In this document: one piece after another, positions 17,277 through 26,165 of the stretch
How the letters are laid out: every line of letters begins with the position of its first letter
How positions within the stretch are numbered: position 1 is the first letter of the stretch
Origin: Cognatiluteimonas weifangensis
Lineage (GTDB): Bacteria; Pseudomonadota; Gammaproteobacteria; Xanthomonadales; Xanthomonadaceae
Assembly: GCF_003416885.1 (NCBI RefSeq)
Contig: NZ_QVPD01000004.1
Span: 1-64,000 of the forward strand
Reading direction: 5' to 3'
DNA: 64,000 nt
Notes under the pieces: model-generated
The model's input: only the letters and a program-made list of their open reading frames with translations
What the model was told of the DNA's origin: nothing
Databases searched by the model: none
Made by a program: the position numbers and the translations under genes

Positions 17277-18434
17277 TCAGCGCGCGGGCGGCTGCAGCCG
17301 CAGCAGCTTGCCGTCGGCCGCATCGGTCAGCACGTAGACGGCGCCGTCGGGGCCGACGCGCACGTCGCGGATGCGCGCGTCCAGGTCCCCGAGCAGGCGC
17401 TCCTCGGCGACGATGCGGTCGCCGTCGAGAGTGAGCCGGATCAGATTGCGCTGGGCCAGCGCGCCCAGGAACAGGCTGTCGTTCCAGGGCGAATCCGGGT
17501 GCCCGGTATAGAAGGCCATGCCGCTCAGGCCCGGCGATTTCGCCCACACGTGGTAGGGCGCCTGCATCCCGGGCGCGGCGGTGCCGATGGTTTCCGCATA
17601 CGGGCGATTGGTCGCGTAGTCCATGCCGTGGCTGATAACCGGCCAGCCGTAGTTGCGGCCGGGCTGCGGCCGGTTGAGTTCATCGCCGCCGCGCGGGCCG
17701 TGCTCGCTCGCCCACAGGCTGCCGCTGCGCGGGTCGACCGCCAGGCCCTGCATGTTGCGGTGGCCGTAGCTCCAGATTTCCGCGCGCGCATCGGCGCGGC
17801 CGACGAAGGGGTTGTCGGCGGGAATGCTGCCGTCCAGGTCCAGCCGCACCAGCTTGCCTTGCAGCATGGTCAGATCCTGCGCCCGCGACTTGTCGTTGCG
17901 CTCGCCCTGGCTGATGAAGACGTGGCCGCGGCCGTCGAAGGCGAGGCGCGAGCCGAAGTGGTTGGGCCCGACCAGCTTGGGCTGCTGCCGGTAGATGCGG
18001 CGGACCTCGCCGAGTGCGTTGTCGCCGAGCGTGGCGGTAGCGACCGCGGTGCCGGCGCTGCCGTCCGGGCCCGGTTCTGCATAGCTGAAATAGATGCGCC
18101 GGCTGTCGGCGAAATCCGGTGCCAGCACCACGTCGAGCAGGCCACCCTGGCCCTGTGCCCAGACCTCCGGCACCCCGCCGAGCGGGGCGGAGACGCTGCC
18201 GTCGGCAGCGATCCGGCGCAGGCGTCCGGGGCGCTCGCTGACCAGGAACCCGCCATCGGGCAGCAGCGCGACCGCCCAGGGATGCTCCAGCCCCGCGGCG
18301 ATCGTGGTGACGCGGATGCCGCCGCGCGTGGCGGAGGGTTGCGCTTGCGCGGCCTCGGCGTTGCCGTCGGTCTGCTGTGCGCGGCAGGCGGGAAGCGCAA
18401 GGGCGAGCAGGGCGAAGGCGAGAATCGGGCGCAT
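17277..18434 (-). CDS. PQQ-dependent sugar dehydrogenase-like lipoprotein
   Basis: Six-bladed beta-propeller of 385 residues in the soluble aldose sugar dehydrogenase (YliI/Asd) family. The start at 18434 places a signal peptide with lipobox LALPAC (Cys17). Family motifs: GLEHPWAVALLPDGGFLVSERPGR, QGGLLDVVLAPDF, WSYGHRNMQGL and SEHGPRGGDELN (PQQ and calcium site region), PVISHGMDY. It would oxidise aldoses in the periplasm using PQQ; no PQQ biosynthesis genes are in this window. Confidence 0.92.
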   Translation of the reverse strand: MRPILAFALLALALPACRAQQTDGNAEAAQAQPSATRGGIRVTTIAAGLEHPWAVALLPDGGFLVSERPGRLRRIAADGSVSAPLGGVPEVWAQGQGGLLDVVLAPDFADSRRIYFSYAEPGPDGSAGTAVATATLGDNALGEVRRIYRQQPKLVGPNHFGSRLAFDGRGHVFISQGERNDKSRAQDLTMLQGKLVRLDLDGSIPADNPFVGRADARAEIWSYGHRNMQGLAVDPRSGSLWASEHGPRGGDELNRPQPGRNYGWPVISHGMDYATNRPYAETIGTAAPGMQAPYHVWAKSPGLSGMAFYTGHPDSPWNDSLFLGALAQRNLIRLTLDGDRIVAEERLLGDLDARIRDVRVGPDGAVYVLTDAADGKLLRLQPPAR

Positions 18435-18641
18435 GGCAGGGCAGGTCCGCGGGCAGTGCCGCATCATCGTTGCCCGGATGTTAGCGGGGCGTTGCCGCAG
18501 CGGCTTGGCGGGAGCGGTATTGCGGGAGCGGCTTCGCGAAAGCACCGTGGTTGGAGCAGTGTGGGCCGCGAGCGCTTTCTTCCGGTCGACGCGAAGCCTT
18601 GAAATATTCGCGGCTGCGCCGCGCCTGCGGCGACGGGGGTG

Positions 18642-20501
18642 TCATCGGTATCCGGCGGCCTGCAGCTCGAACAGTTCCGCGTAGCGGCCGCCTTGCGCGA
18701 GCAGCTGCTCGTGGGTGCCGGCGGCTTCCAGCCGGCCCGCGGCCAGCACCAGGATGCGGTCGGCCATGCGCACGCTGGAGAAGCGGTGCGAGATCAGCAC
18801 CGCGGTGCGGCCGCCGGACAGCTCGCGGAAGCGCTGGAACACCTCGAACTCGCTGCGGGCGTCCAGCGCCGCGGTCGGCTCGTCCAGGATCATCACCTGC
18901 GCGTCGCGCATGTAGGCGCGGGCGATGGCGATCTTCTGCCATTGCCCGCCGGACAGGTCGATGCCGGTCTTGAAGCGGCGGCCGACCAGCTGGTCGTAGC
19001 CCAGCGGCAGCGTGGCGACCACCGCGTCGGCGCCGGCGCGGCGCGCGGCCGCCTCGATCCGCGCGCGGTCGTCCATCGCGTCGACCTGGCCGACGCCGAT
19101 GTTCTCGCCGGCGGTGAGGTGGTAGCGCACGAAGTCCTGGAAGATCACGCCGATGTTGGCGCGCAGATCCTCCAGGGCGTACTCGCGCAGGTCGCGGCCA
19201 TCGAGCAGGATGCGGCCCTCGTCGGGGTCGTACAGCCGCGCCAGCAGCTTGACCAGGGTGGTCTTGCCGGCACCGTTCTCGCCGACCAGCGCCAGCACTT
19301 CGCCGGCGCGCAGCTCGAAATCCAGCCCGCGCAGCGCCCAGCGCGGCGCGTCGGGATAGCGGAAACCGACGTTCTCGAACGCGAACCCCCGCGCGATCGG
19401 CTGCGGCACCGCGATCGCGTCGGGCCTGGAGACGATCTCCGGACGCACCGCGAAGAACGAATACAGGTCGTCCAGGTACAGCGCCTGCCCGGCGACCTGG
19501 GAGAAGCCCACCAGCAGGCCTTCGAGCAGCTGCCGCAGGCGGCGGAAGCTGCCGGCCAGGAAGGTCAGGTCGCCGATCGAGAAATCGCCCTTGACCGTGC
19601 GCCAGGCGATATAGGCATAGGCGACGTAGTAGCCCAGCGTCCCCAGCGCCGCCAGCAGCGTGCCCCAGAACGCGCGCTTGCCGGCCAGCGCCTTGTTGGC
19701 GAGGTAGAACTTGTCCGAAAGCTGCCGGAAGCGGGCGATGAAGAAACGGTTGAGGTTGAAGATCTTGACCTCTTTGGCCGTTTCCACGCTGGCGCCCATC
19801 TGCCGCAGGTACTCGAGCTGGCGGCGCTCGGGCGTCCAGGCGAAATTGAGCGTGTAGTCGAGCGCGTTGAAATGCGCCTCGCCGACGAAGGCCGGGACCA
19901 GCGCGATCGCCAGCAACACGATCAGCCACGGCGCGTAGAGCAGCAGGCCGGCGGCGAAGGCGAGCACGGTGACCAGGTCCTGCGCCTGCCCGAACAACTG
20001 GCTCATCAGGTTCATCCGGCCCATGGTCTGGCGGCGGGCGCGGTCGAGCTTGTCCTGCAGGTCGGCGTCCTCGAAATCCTCCAGGTCGAGCGTGGCCGCA
20101 TGCTCCATCAGGCGGATGCTGGTGGCGTTGGTGAACCGCTCCGAGAGCAGGGCGTCGCAGTAGCTCACCAGGCGCCCGGACAGGTCGGAGGCGATCGCCA
20201 GCGCGAATTCCAGCGCCAGCAGCCCTCCCAGGCGATCCAGCCCGCCGCTGCGCCAGGCCGCGCCCAGGGCGTCGAAGTGCAGGCCCGCACCGACCAACCG
20301 CACCGCCTCGTCGATGATCAGCTTGCCGATGTACAAGGTGGCGATCGGCATCAGCGCGCGCAGCAGGCGCAAGCCCAGGCTGGCGCCGGTCAGTGCCCGG
20401 CTGGTGCCCCAGATCTCGCGCAGGAACGGCGGCAGGTTGCGCAGCGCGCCGAGGCGCTGGCGCAGGCTGGGCTTGCTGCGGGGGCCGGCCATGGCAGACA
20501 T
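18642..20501 (-). CDS. ABC exporter, fused permease and ATPase
   Basis: Half-transporter of 619 residues. The membrane domain (about 1-340) has around six helices; the ATPase domain carries Walker A GENGAGKTT, signature LSGGQ and Walker B VMILDEPTAALD. A second in-frame ATG is at 20492. No neighbour indicates the substrate; the architecture resembles single-gene exporters of the MsbA/HlyB superfamily but is distinct from the msbA at 47.5 kb. The 207-bp gap downstream of it (to 18434) contains GGGAGCGG-type short xanthomonad repeats and no gene. Confidence 0.9.
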   Translation of the reverse strand: MSAMAGPRSKPSLRQRLGALRNLPPFLREIWGTSRALTGASLGLRLLRALMPIATLYIGKLIIDEAVRLVGAGLHFDALGAAWRSGGLDRLGGLLALEFALAIASDLSGRLVSYCDALLSERFTNATSIRLMEHAATLDLEDFEDADLQDKLDRARRQTMGRMNLMSQLFGQAQDLVTVLAFAAGLLLYAPWLIVLLAIALVPAFVGEAHFNALDYTLNFAWTPERRQLEYLRQMGASVETAKEVKIFNLNRFFIARFRQLSDKFYLANKALAGKRAFWGTLLAALGTLGYYVAYAYIAWRTVKGDFSIGDLTFLAGSFRRLRQLLEGLLVGFSQVAGQALYLDDLYSFFAVRPEIVSRPDAIAVPQPIARGFAFENVGFRYPDAPRWALRGLDFELRAGEVLALVGENGAGKTTLVKLLARLYDPDEGRILLDGRDLREYALEDLRANIGVIFQDFVRYHLTAGENIGVGQVDAMDDRARIEAAARRAGADAVVATLPLGYDQLVGRRFKTGIDLSGGQWQKIAIARAYMRDAQVMILDEPTAALDARSEFEVFQRFRELSGGRTAVLISHRFSSVRMADRILVLAAGRLEAAGTHEQLLAQGGRYAELFELQAAGYR

Positions 20502-20604
20502 CGCCGCATTGTGCAACGGCCGGCGCCTGACGTCCGTCAAGGCGATGGTGCGCGATCGCGGCGAGCATGGGCCGGCGCAATGTCGCGCGACCGGAGCCAT
20601 TCCC

Positions 20605-20841
20605 ATGCTGTTCGACGTCATCGGTCTTGCCGACCACGCCGCCGCCAATGCGGTCGCCCACGCCGTCGAGGCCCTCGATCCGCAAGCCCGGATCACCGTG
20701 GACCTGGACCGCGGCCGGCTGCTGACCGAAGGCCTGTTCGGCGAGGCCCAGGTGATCCAGGCGTTGCGCAGCGCCGGTTACGCCTGCTCGGTGGCGCCGG
20801 AGCACCCCGCCGGCAGCACCTGTTGCGGCAGTTGCGGCTGA
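20605..20841 (+). CDS. Heavy-metal-associated-like small protein with altered metal site
   Basis: Protein of 78 residues with the ferredoxin-like pattern of copper chaperones (VEALDPQARITVDLDRGRL, then ALRSAGYACSV) but without the usual GMxCxxC: the loop reads GLADHAAANAV. Instead the chain ends in a new cysteine cluster, CCGSCG. The start is ATG 20605, with a GGAG nearby. It may bind metal through the tail or be a degenerate chaperone. A GC-rich hairpin (20844-20863) without a T tract follows it. Confidence 0.65.
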   Translation: MLFDVIGLADHAAANAVAHAVEALDPQARITVDLDRGRLLTEGLFGEAQVIQALRSAGYACSVAPEHPAGSTCCGSCG

Positions 20842-20906
20842 GCGGCCGCCGCCTGCGGCGGCCGGGCGGCTAAAATGGCGGCCCGTTTCAGAGTCATGGA
20901 TTTTTC

Positions 20907-22475
20907 GTGAGCACTCCTGCCCTTGCCGCCGCAGGTCCCTCCAGCCGCGGAGCGCGCGCCGTCGCGATCCGGCAGGAGGACCTGATCCAGTCGATCGCCG
21001 ACGCCCTGCAGTACATCTCCTATTACCACCCGGTCGACTACATCCGCGGCCTGGCGGCGGCCTATGCGCGCGAGCAATCGCCGGCCGCCAAGGACGCGAT
21101 CGCGCAGATCCTGGTCAACTCGCGGATGTGCGCCGAAGGCCACCGCCCGCTGTGCCAGGACACCGGCATCGTCACCGTGTTCCTGCAGATCGGCATGGAC
21201 GTGCGCTGGGACGACGCCACCATGGGGGTGGAGGACATGGTCCACGAGGGCGTGCGCCGCGCCTACCTCGACCCGGAGAACAAGCTGCGTGCCTCGATCC
21301 TGGCCGATCCGGCCGGCAAGCGCATCAATACCCGGGACAACACGCCGGGCGTGGTCAACGTCAAGGTCGTGCCGGGCAATACCGTGGACGTGATCGTCGC
21401 CGCCAAGGGCGGCGGCTCGGAGGCGAAATCCAAGTTCGCGATGCTCAATCCGTCCGACTCGATCGTCGACTGGGTGCTCAAGACCGTACCGACCATGGGC
21501 GCCGGCTGGTGCCCGCCGGGGATGCTCGGCCTGGGCATCGGCGGCACCGCCGAGAAGGCGATGCTGCTGGCCAAGGAAGCGCTGATGGAGCCGATCGACA
21601 TCACCGAGCTGCAGGCGCGCGGGCCGTCCAACCGCTGCGAGGAGCTGCGCCTGGAGCTGTACGAAAAGGTCAACGCGCTGGGCATCGGCGCCCAGGGCCT
21701 GGGCGGCCTGACCACGGTGCTCGACGTCAAGGTCAAGGACTACCCGACCCACGCCGCCAACCTGCCGGTGGCGCTGATCCCCAACTGCGCGGCCACCCGC
21801 CACGCGCACTTCACCCTGGACGGCAGCGGCCCGGTGATGCTGGAGCCGCCGTCGCTGGAGGAATGGCCGAAGCTCGACTACGACGCCTCCCAGGGCCGCC
21901 GCGTGGACCTGGACACGGTGACCCGCGCCGAGGTCGCCGGCTGGAAGCCGGGCGAGCGGCTGCTGCTCAACGGCCGCCTGCTGACCGGGCGCGATGCCGC
22001 GCACAAGCGCATCGTCGACATGCTCGATCGCGGCGAACCGCTGCCGGTGGACCTGGCCGGCCGCTTCATCTACTACGTCGGGCCGGTGGATCCGGTGCGC
22101 GAGGAGGTGGTCGGCCCGGCCGGGCCGACGACTGCCACGCGCATGGACAAGTTCACCGAGCAGGTGCTGGCGCAGACCGGGCTGCTGGGCATGGTCGGCA
22201 AGGCCGAGCGCGGTCCGCAGGCGATCGAGGCGATCCGCAAGCACCGTTCAGCCTACCTGATGGCGGTCGGCGGCGCGGCCTACCTGGTGTCCAAGGCGAT
22301 CAAGGCGGCGCGCGTGGTCGCGTTCGAGGACCTGGGCATGGAGGCGATCTACGAGTTCACGGTGCGGGACATGCCGGTGACCGTAGCGGTGGACAGCGGC
22401 GGCGAATCGGTGCATGCCACCGGCCCGCGCGAGTGGCGCTCGCGCATCGGCAAGATCCCGCTGGCGGTGACCTGA
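20907..22475 (+). CDS. fumA: Fumarate hydratase, class I (iron-sulfur)
   Basis: Oxygen-sensitive [4Fe-4S] enzyme of 522 residues interconverting fumarate and malate in the TCA cycle. Likely cluster ligands are Cys83 (LCQDTG), Cys202 (GAGWCPPG) and Cys294 (IPNCAATRH). Single-chain alpha plus beta arrangement. The GTG start at 20907 lacks a strong Shine-Dalgarno; a TAAAAT hexamer at 20871-20876 is a plausible -10. The stop overlaps the start of the next gene (TGATG), so the two are translationally coupled. Confidence 0.95.
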   Translation: MSTPALAAAGPSSRGARAVAIRQEDLIQSIADALQYISYYHPVDYIRGLAAAYAREQSPAAKDAIAQILVNSRMCAEGHRPLCQDTGIVTVFLQIGMDVRWDDATMGVEDMVHEGVRRAYLDPENKLRASILADPAGKRINTRDNTPGVVNVKVVPGNTVDVIVAAKGGGSEAKSKFAMLNPSDSIVDWVLKTVPTMGAGWCPPGMLGLGIGGTAEKAMLLAKEALMEPIDITELQARGPSNRCEELRLELYEKVNALGIGAQGLGGLTTVLDVKVKDYPTHAANLPVALIPNCAATRHAHFTLDGSGPVMLEPPSLEEWPKLDYDASQGRRVDLDTVTRAEVAGWKPGERLLLNGRLLTGRDAAHKRIVDMLDRGEPLPVDLAGRFIYYVGPVDPVREEVVGPAGPTTATRMDKFTEQVLAQTGLLGMVGKAERGPQAIEAIRKHRSAYLMAVGGAAYLVSKAIKAARVVAFEDLGMEAIYEFTVRDMPVTVAVDSGGESVHATGPREWRSRIGKIPLAVT

Positions 22476-22867
22476 TGCCCGGCGGCCTGCTGCAGGGTGA
22501 AGGCTTCAAGATCGGTGTCGAGTGGCACGGCTCCTACCTGCGCGCGCACGTCTTCGACGGCGTGGATTCGCTGCCGGTCTCCATCGCGATGTGGACGCAG
22601 CTGGCGGAGTTGTGCCGGCAGTATTCCGCGCAGCGCCTGCTGGTGCTGGAGGATCTGGAAGACACGGTGGAGATCGTCGACATCGACCGGATCATCGAGG
22701 CCATGCTGCAGCTCGGTTTCGGCGACATCCGCATCGCCTTCGTCGAATTGCGCGGCGACATGTCGGGCAACGAGCACGGCGAGATCCTGGCGGTGGAGCG
22801 CGGCGTCGCGGTGCGGGTGTTCGGCAACGAGACCCAGGCCAGGCGCTGGCTGCTGTACGGCGAGTGA
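22475..22867 (+). CDS. Small protein coupled to fumarase, possibly SpoIIAA-like
   Basis: Cytosolic 130-residue acidic protein starting one base into the fumA stop. Alternating strands and helices (GFKIGVEWHGSYLRAHVF, LLVLEDLEDTVEIVDIDRII, DIRIAFVELRG) and a C-terminal ETQARRWLL helix resemble the SpoIIAA-like/STAS fold, where the last helix motif is typical. There is no clear phosphorylatable STAS serine. Coupling to fumA suggests a role linked to the enzyme or its expression; this is inference only. Confidence 0.75.
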   Translation: MPGGLLQGEGFKIGVEWHGSYLRAHVFDGVDSLPVSIAMWTQLAELCRQYSAQRLLVLEDLEDTVEIVDIDRIIEAMLQLGFGDIRIAFVELRGDMSGNEHGEILAVERGVAVRVFGNETQARRWLLYGE

Positions 22868-22879
22868 CCCGGGGCGGCC

Positions 22880-24055
22880 TCAGTACCACTCCAGCAGCGA
22901 TACCCCCAGGCCGATCCAGGTCGCGCGGTGGTTGTAGTCGATCAGGCTCTCGCCGTAGCCGTCGAACACCTGCAGGTGGCCGCGGAAGCTCTCGTGCAGC
23001 GGGAACGCCCAGTCCAGCTGCACCGCGCCGTGCGAACGCTCGCCGCCGCGCAGCGAATGCCGCAGCATCAGCGACAGCTGCTGGCCATCGGGCAGGGTAC
23101 GCACCAGGGTGGCGTCGCCGCGGCCCATGTAGTCGGCGATGTCCGGATTGTCGTCGTCGCCGCCGTCGGGGATGCGGATCCACGGCCGCAGGGTGAGCGC
23201 CCAGCCTTCGCGGTCCAGACCGAGGTTGAACATCACCCGGTTCCAGCTGCGCGACAGCGGATCCGGGCGGCCGTTGGACTGGTGGTTGATGCCGACCGCG
23301 GCCAGCCGCCCCTTCCAGCCCAGCAGTCCGTAGCCGGTGCGGAAGGCGAGCAGCACCTCGGGTTCGTAGTCGGTCTCGCGGAACGGGCGCGAGGCGTCGC
23401 CGTTGAACACCTGCCAGCGCGAGCTCTGGGTGTAGGCCATCCAGACGTCGCCGTTGTCGCCGAACAGGTTCTCCACCGCCTTGGTCTTGAAGCTGATCTG
23501 GAACTTGCTCTCCAGCGCATCCAGGTCCAGGTCCTCGGCGCTGGTGTTGTCCGGGTTGGGCGAAAACGGTCGCGTATTGGGCTGGCTGCTCCAGAACGCC
23601 GGGAACAGGTACACCGGCTTGTAGGCGCGGAAATTGAAGATGCCCAGCTTGGAATCGCGCGCCAGCTCCCAGCGGCTGTCCAGCAGCGAACCCTTGCCGG
23701 CATTGGCGAGGGCGGGGTCGGCGGGTCCGGCGTCCTGGGCGAACAGGTCGCTGAGCGCGCGCCTGGCGCGCTCGTGCCGGGGCAGCGTGGCGGTTGTCGC
23801 GCGTTCGCTGGACGCCTTGCGTTCGCGTGCCAGCGCGGCGGCGGCATCGGCCTGCTGCGCGCTGCGCGTCTGCCGCCCCAGTGCCTGGTCGTAGCAGGCC
23901 AGGCGCGCGGCATCGCTTTCGATCGCGACGCAGGCATCGGCGGGTCGGGTCGCCTGCGCATGGACCGGTGCGGCGGCCAGGGCCAGCAGCGGCGGCAACA
24001 GCAGGACGCAGGGGCGGCAAGGGCTCATCGAGAGAGGGATGGCGTGGGGGTGCAT
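22880..24055 (-). CDS. pldA: Outer membrane phospholipase A1
   Basis: Outer membrane beta-barrel lipase of 391 residues that hydrolyses misplaced phospholipids in the outer leaflet. The active site matches OMPLA: INHQSNGR with His258 and Ser260, and the later SRSWNRV with the conserved Asn. A signal peptide is present (cleavage near VHAQA). A second in-frame ATG at 24028 could be the real start, shortening it by nine residues; neither has an obvious Shine-Dalgarno. It is convergent with the fumA pair and 40 bp from the PLD gene on the same strand. Confidence 0.93.
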   Translation of the reverse strand: MHPHAIPLSMSPCRPCVLLLPPLLALAAAPVHAQATRPADACVAIESDAARLACYDQALGRQTRSAQQADAAAALARERKASSERATTATLPRHERARRALSDLFAQDAGPADPALANAGKGSLLDSRWELARDSKLGIFNFRAYKPVYLFPAFWSSQPNTRPFSPNPDNTSAEDLDLDALESKFQISFKTKAVENLFGDNGDVWMAYTQSSRWQVFNGDASRPFRETDYEPEVLLAFRTGYGLLGWKGRLAAVGINHQSNGRPDPLSRSWNRVMFNLGLDREGWALTLRPWIRIPDGGDDDNPDIADYMGRGDATLVRTLPDGQQLSLMLRHSLRGGERSHGAVQLDWAFPLHESFRGHLQVFDGYGESLIDYNHRATWIGLGVSLLEWY

Positions 24056-24095
24056 GGGGTGGCCCGGGCTGGACGGGCCGCCTGCACGGCCGGCC

Positions 24096-25388
24096 CTAGA
24101 GCTGCGATTTCAGCGGAACTATGAACTTCTCGGCGAACTTCTCCTTCCACGGACGATTCTTCCACGATTCGTGGGTGTAGGGCCGGCTCGACCCCAGGTC
24201 GTCCTCGAATACCTTCGTCATGCGTTCGGCGAAGGTCCGGTCGTAGACGTTGAGGCTGGCCTCGTCGTTGAGCCGGAACGAGCGCAGGTCGAAGTTGGTG
24301 GAGCCCACCGAGACCAGCTCGCGGTCCACGATCAGCAGCTTGTTGTGGAACATGGTCGGCTGGTATTCGTGGATTTCCACGCCTGCCAGCAGTAACGGCC
24401 CCCAGCCGGCCTTGGACGCCAGCCGCGCCGCGTCCGAATCGGTGTTCGCGCCCGGCGTCACGATGCGGATGCGCACGCCGCGATGGCGCGCGGCGATCAG
24501 CGCCCTGGTGATCAGCCGGTCGGGGATGAAGTAGGCGGCGTCCAGGTCGATGCTGCGCTCGGCGGCGGCGATCGCCATCAGGTACATCAGGTGCATGCTC
24601 TCGGCGCCGCCGGCCGGCGAGCTGATGAACAGGTGCGCATCCATGTCCCCGGCGCGTTGCAACGGCGGGAAGTATCCCGCGCCGTTGAGGATGCGGCCGG
24701 TGGTCTTGATCCAGTTGTCGTTGAACGCCGCCTGCATCTGCGCCACCACCGGCCCCTCGATGCGGAAGTGCATGTCGCGCCAGTGGTCCGGGTCCTGCGC
24801 GTGGCCCTGCCACGGGTCGCCGATGCCGACGCCGCCGGTGAAACCGATGCGGCCGTCCACCACCAGCAGCTTGCGGTGGGTGCGATTGTTCATGCGCGCC
24901 AGGTTGTACCAGTGCAGCGGGCGGTAACGCTCCACGTGGACACCGGCGGCTTCCATTTCCCGGAGCTGGCCGGCATCCATGCTGGCGCTGCCGACCCAGT
25001 CGATGGTGACGTTGACTTCGACCCCGGCGCGGGCGCGTTCGCTCAGCGCATCGGCGAAGCGCTGGCCGACGACGCCGGACCAGTAGATGTAGGTCTCGAA
25101 AGTGATGGTGCGCTGCGCGCTGCGGATCGCTTCCAGCATCGCCGGGAAGATCTCGTCGCCGTTCTCCAGGTCGACGACGTGGTTGCCGGCCAGGATCGAC
25201 GGGCCGAGCATCACCCCCATCTCGCGCCGGAACTGCGGATCGGACACGGCGTAGCGATGCTCGATCTTGCGTTCCAGCTGCTTGCTTGGGGTGGCGAAAT
25301 TGAGCCCGACGACCACGGCGAGCACGGTCAGCAACACGGTGGCGACGATGGTCCAGAGCATGCGTTTGCGGTTCCGGCGCGGCGACAC
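24096..25388 (-). CDS. Cardiolipin synthase-like phospholipase D protein
   Basis: Protein of 430 residues with one N-terminal membrane anchor (about 10-30) and two HKD motifs: THRKLLVVDG and FHNKLLIVDR with flanking Gly-Ser/Gly-Asp residues (GSTNFDLRS). The two-HKD architecture fits a ClsB/ClsA-type cardiolipin synthase condensing phosphatidylglycerol, but substrates are inferred. The GTG start at 25388 is preceded by GGGAG. Adjacent to pldA, suggesting shared membrane phospholipid maintenance. Confidence 0.88.
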   Translation of the reverse strand: MSPRRNRKRMLWTIVATVLLTVLAVVVGLNFATPSKQLERKIEHRYAVSDPQFRREMGVMLGPSILAGNHVVDLENGDEIFPAMLEAIRSAQRTITFETYIYWSGVVGQRFADALSERARAGVEVNVTIDWVGSASMDAGQLREMEAAGVHVERYRPLHWYNLARMNNRTHRKLLVVDGRIGFTGGVGIGDPWQGHAQDPDHWRDMHFRIEGPVVAQMQAAFNDNWIKTTGRILNGAGYFPPLQRAGDMDAHLFISSPAGGAESMHLMYLMAIAAAERSIDLDAAYFIPDRLITRALIAARHRGVRIRIVTPGANTDSDAARLASKAGWGPLLLAGVEIHEYQPTMFHNKLLIVDRELVSVGSTNFDLRSFRLNDEASLNVYDRTFAERMTKVFEDDLGSSRPYTHESWKNRPWKEKFAEKFIVPLKSQL

Positions 25389-25561
25389 GGGAACTCCCGG
25401 GAGGGTCGTCGAAGCGCCGGCATGGTCGCCGCCGGCCGTTCAGCGAGGCGTGAAACCCCCTCGCGATTCGCCTTCATGCAGGTCCGCCCGCAGGCGCGGG
25501 ACGCACGCCAGACGTGGCTCCGCCCTGACAGCCGGGCGCAAGCGGGCCGACCGCCCGAACG

Positions 25562-26053
25562 TCAGTGCCACCAGGCCCAGGCGAACAGGCCCAGCATCGC
25601 CAGCGCCAGCATCAGCTTCAGCGCGATCCCGAACACGATGCCCAGCCAGGTGCCGAAACCGACCCGGCTTGCCTGGCCGAGGCCGCGCGGGCCCAGCCGC
25701 CGGCCATGCAGCAGTTCGCCGGTCAGGGCGCCGAGGAACGGACCGACGAACAGGCCGAGCGGACCGAAGAAGATGCCCGCCAGAGTGCCCAGCACCGCAC
25801 CGGCCAGCGCCAGGCGGCTGGCCCCGACGCGCCGGGCGCCCAGCGCCGCGGCCCAGACGTCCACCGCCAGCGACAGCAGGGTCAGCACCCCGAGCGCGAC
25901 CAGCGTCGCCGCGCCGATCTGCTCGAACCCCCCGGCCCAGGCCGCCAGCAGCATGCCCAGGAAGGCCAGCGGCAGGCCGGGCAGCGCGGGCAGCACCACG
26001 CCGGCCAGGCCGACCACGATCAGGATGGCGGCCAGCACGTAGAGCAGGGACAT
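25562..26053 (-). CDS. DUF456 family membrane protein
   Basis: Small inner membrane protein of 163 residues with about four hydrophobic helices and glycine-rich turns (GLAGVVLPALPGLPLAF at the N terminus, GPLGLFVGPFLGALTGELL in the middle), the DUF456 pattern. The start at 26053 is chosen over 26065 because GGAGGTG lies between them. Function of the family is unknown. About 170 bp separate it from the PLD gene on the same strand. Confidence 0.88.
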   Translation of the reverse strand: MSLLYVLAAILIVVGLAGVVLPALPGLPLAFLGMLLAAWAGGFEQIGAATLVALGVLTLLSLAVDVWAAALGARRVGASRLALAGAVLGTLAGIFFGPLGLFVGPFLGALTGELLHGRRLGPRGLGQASRVGFGTWLGIVFGIALKLMLALAMLGLFAWAWWH

Positions 26054-26118
26054 CGGCACCTCCATCGCAGGCGACGGCAGGGATCGCCGGTACGCGGATT
26101 GTTCGCCGCGCGCGCCGC

Positions 26119-26148
26119 AAAAGACAACGGCCCGCGAACGGGCCGTTG
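26119..26148 (-). terminator. Rho-independent terminator after aspzincin gene
   Basis: On the minus strand, CAACGGCCCG and CGGGCCGTTG form a perfect 10-bp stem with a TTCG loop (26125-26148), followed by TCTTTT. It lies 17 bp past the protease stop and before the DUF456 gene, so it separates the two. Confidence 0.85.
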
Positions 26149-26165
26149 CCGGAGGGCCGCGGAAC

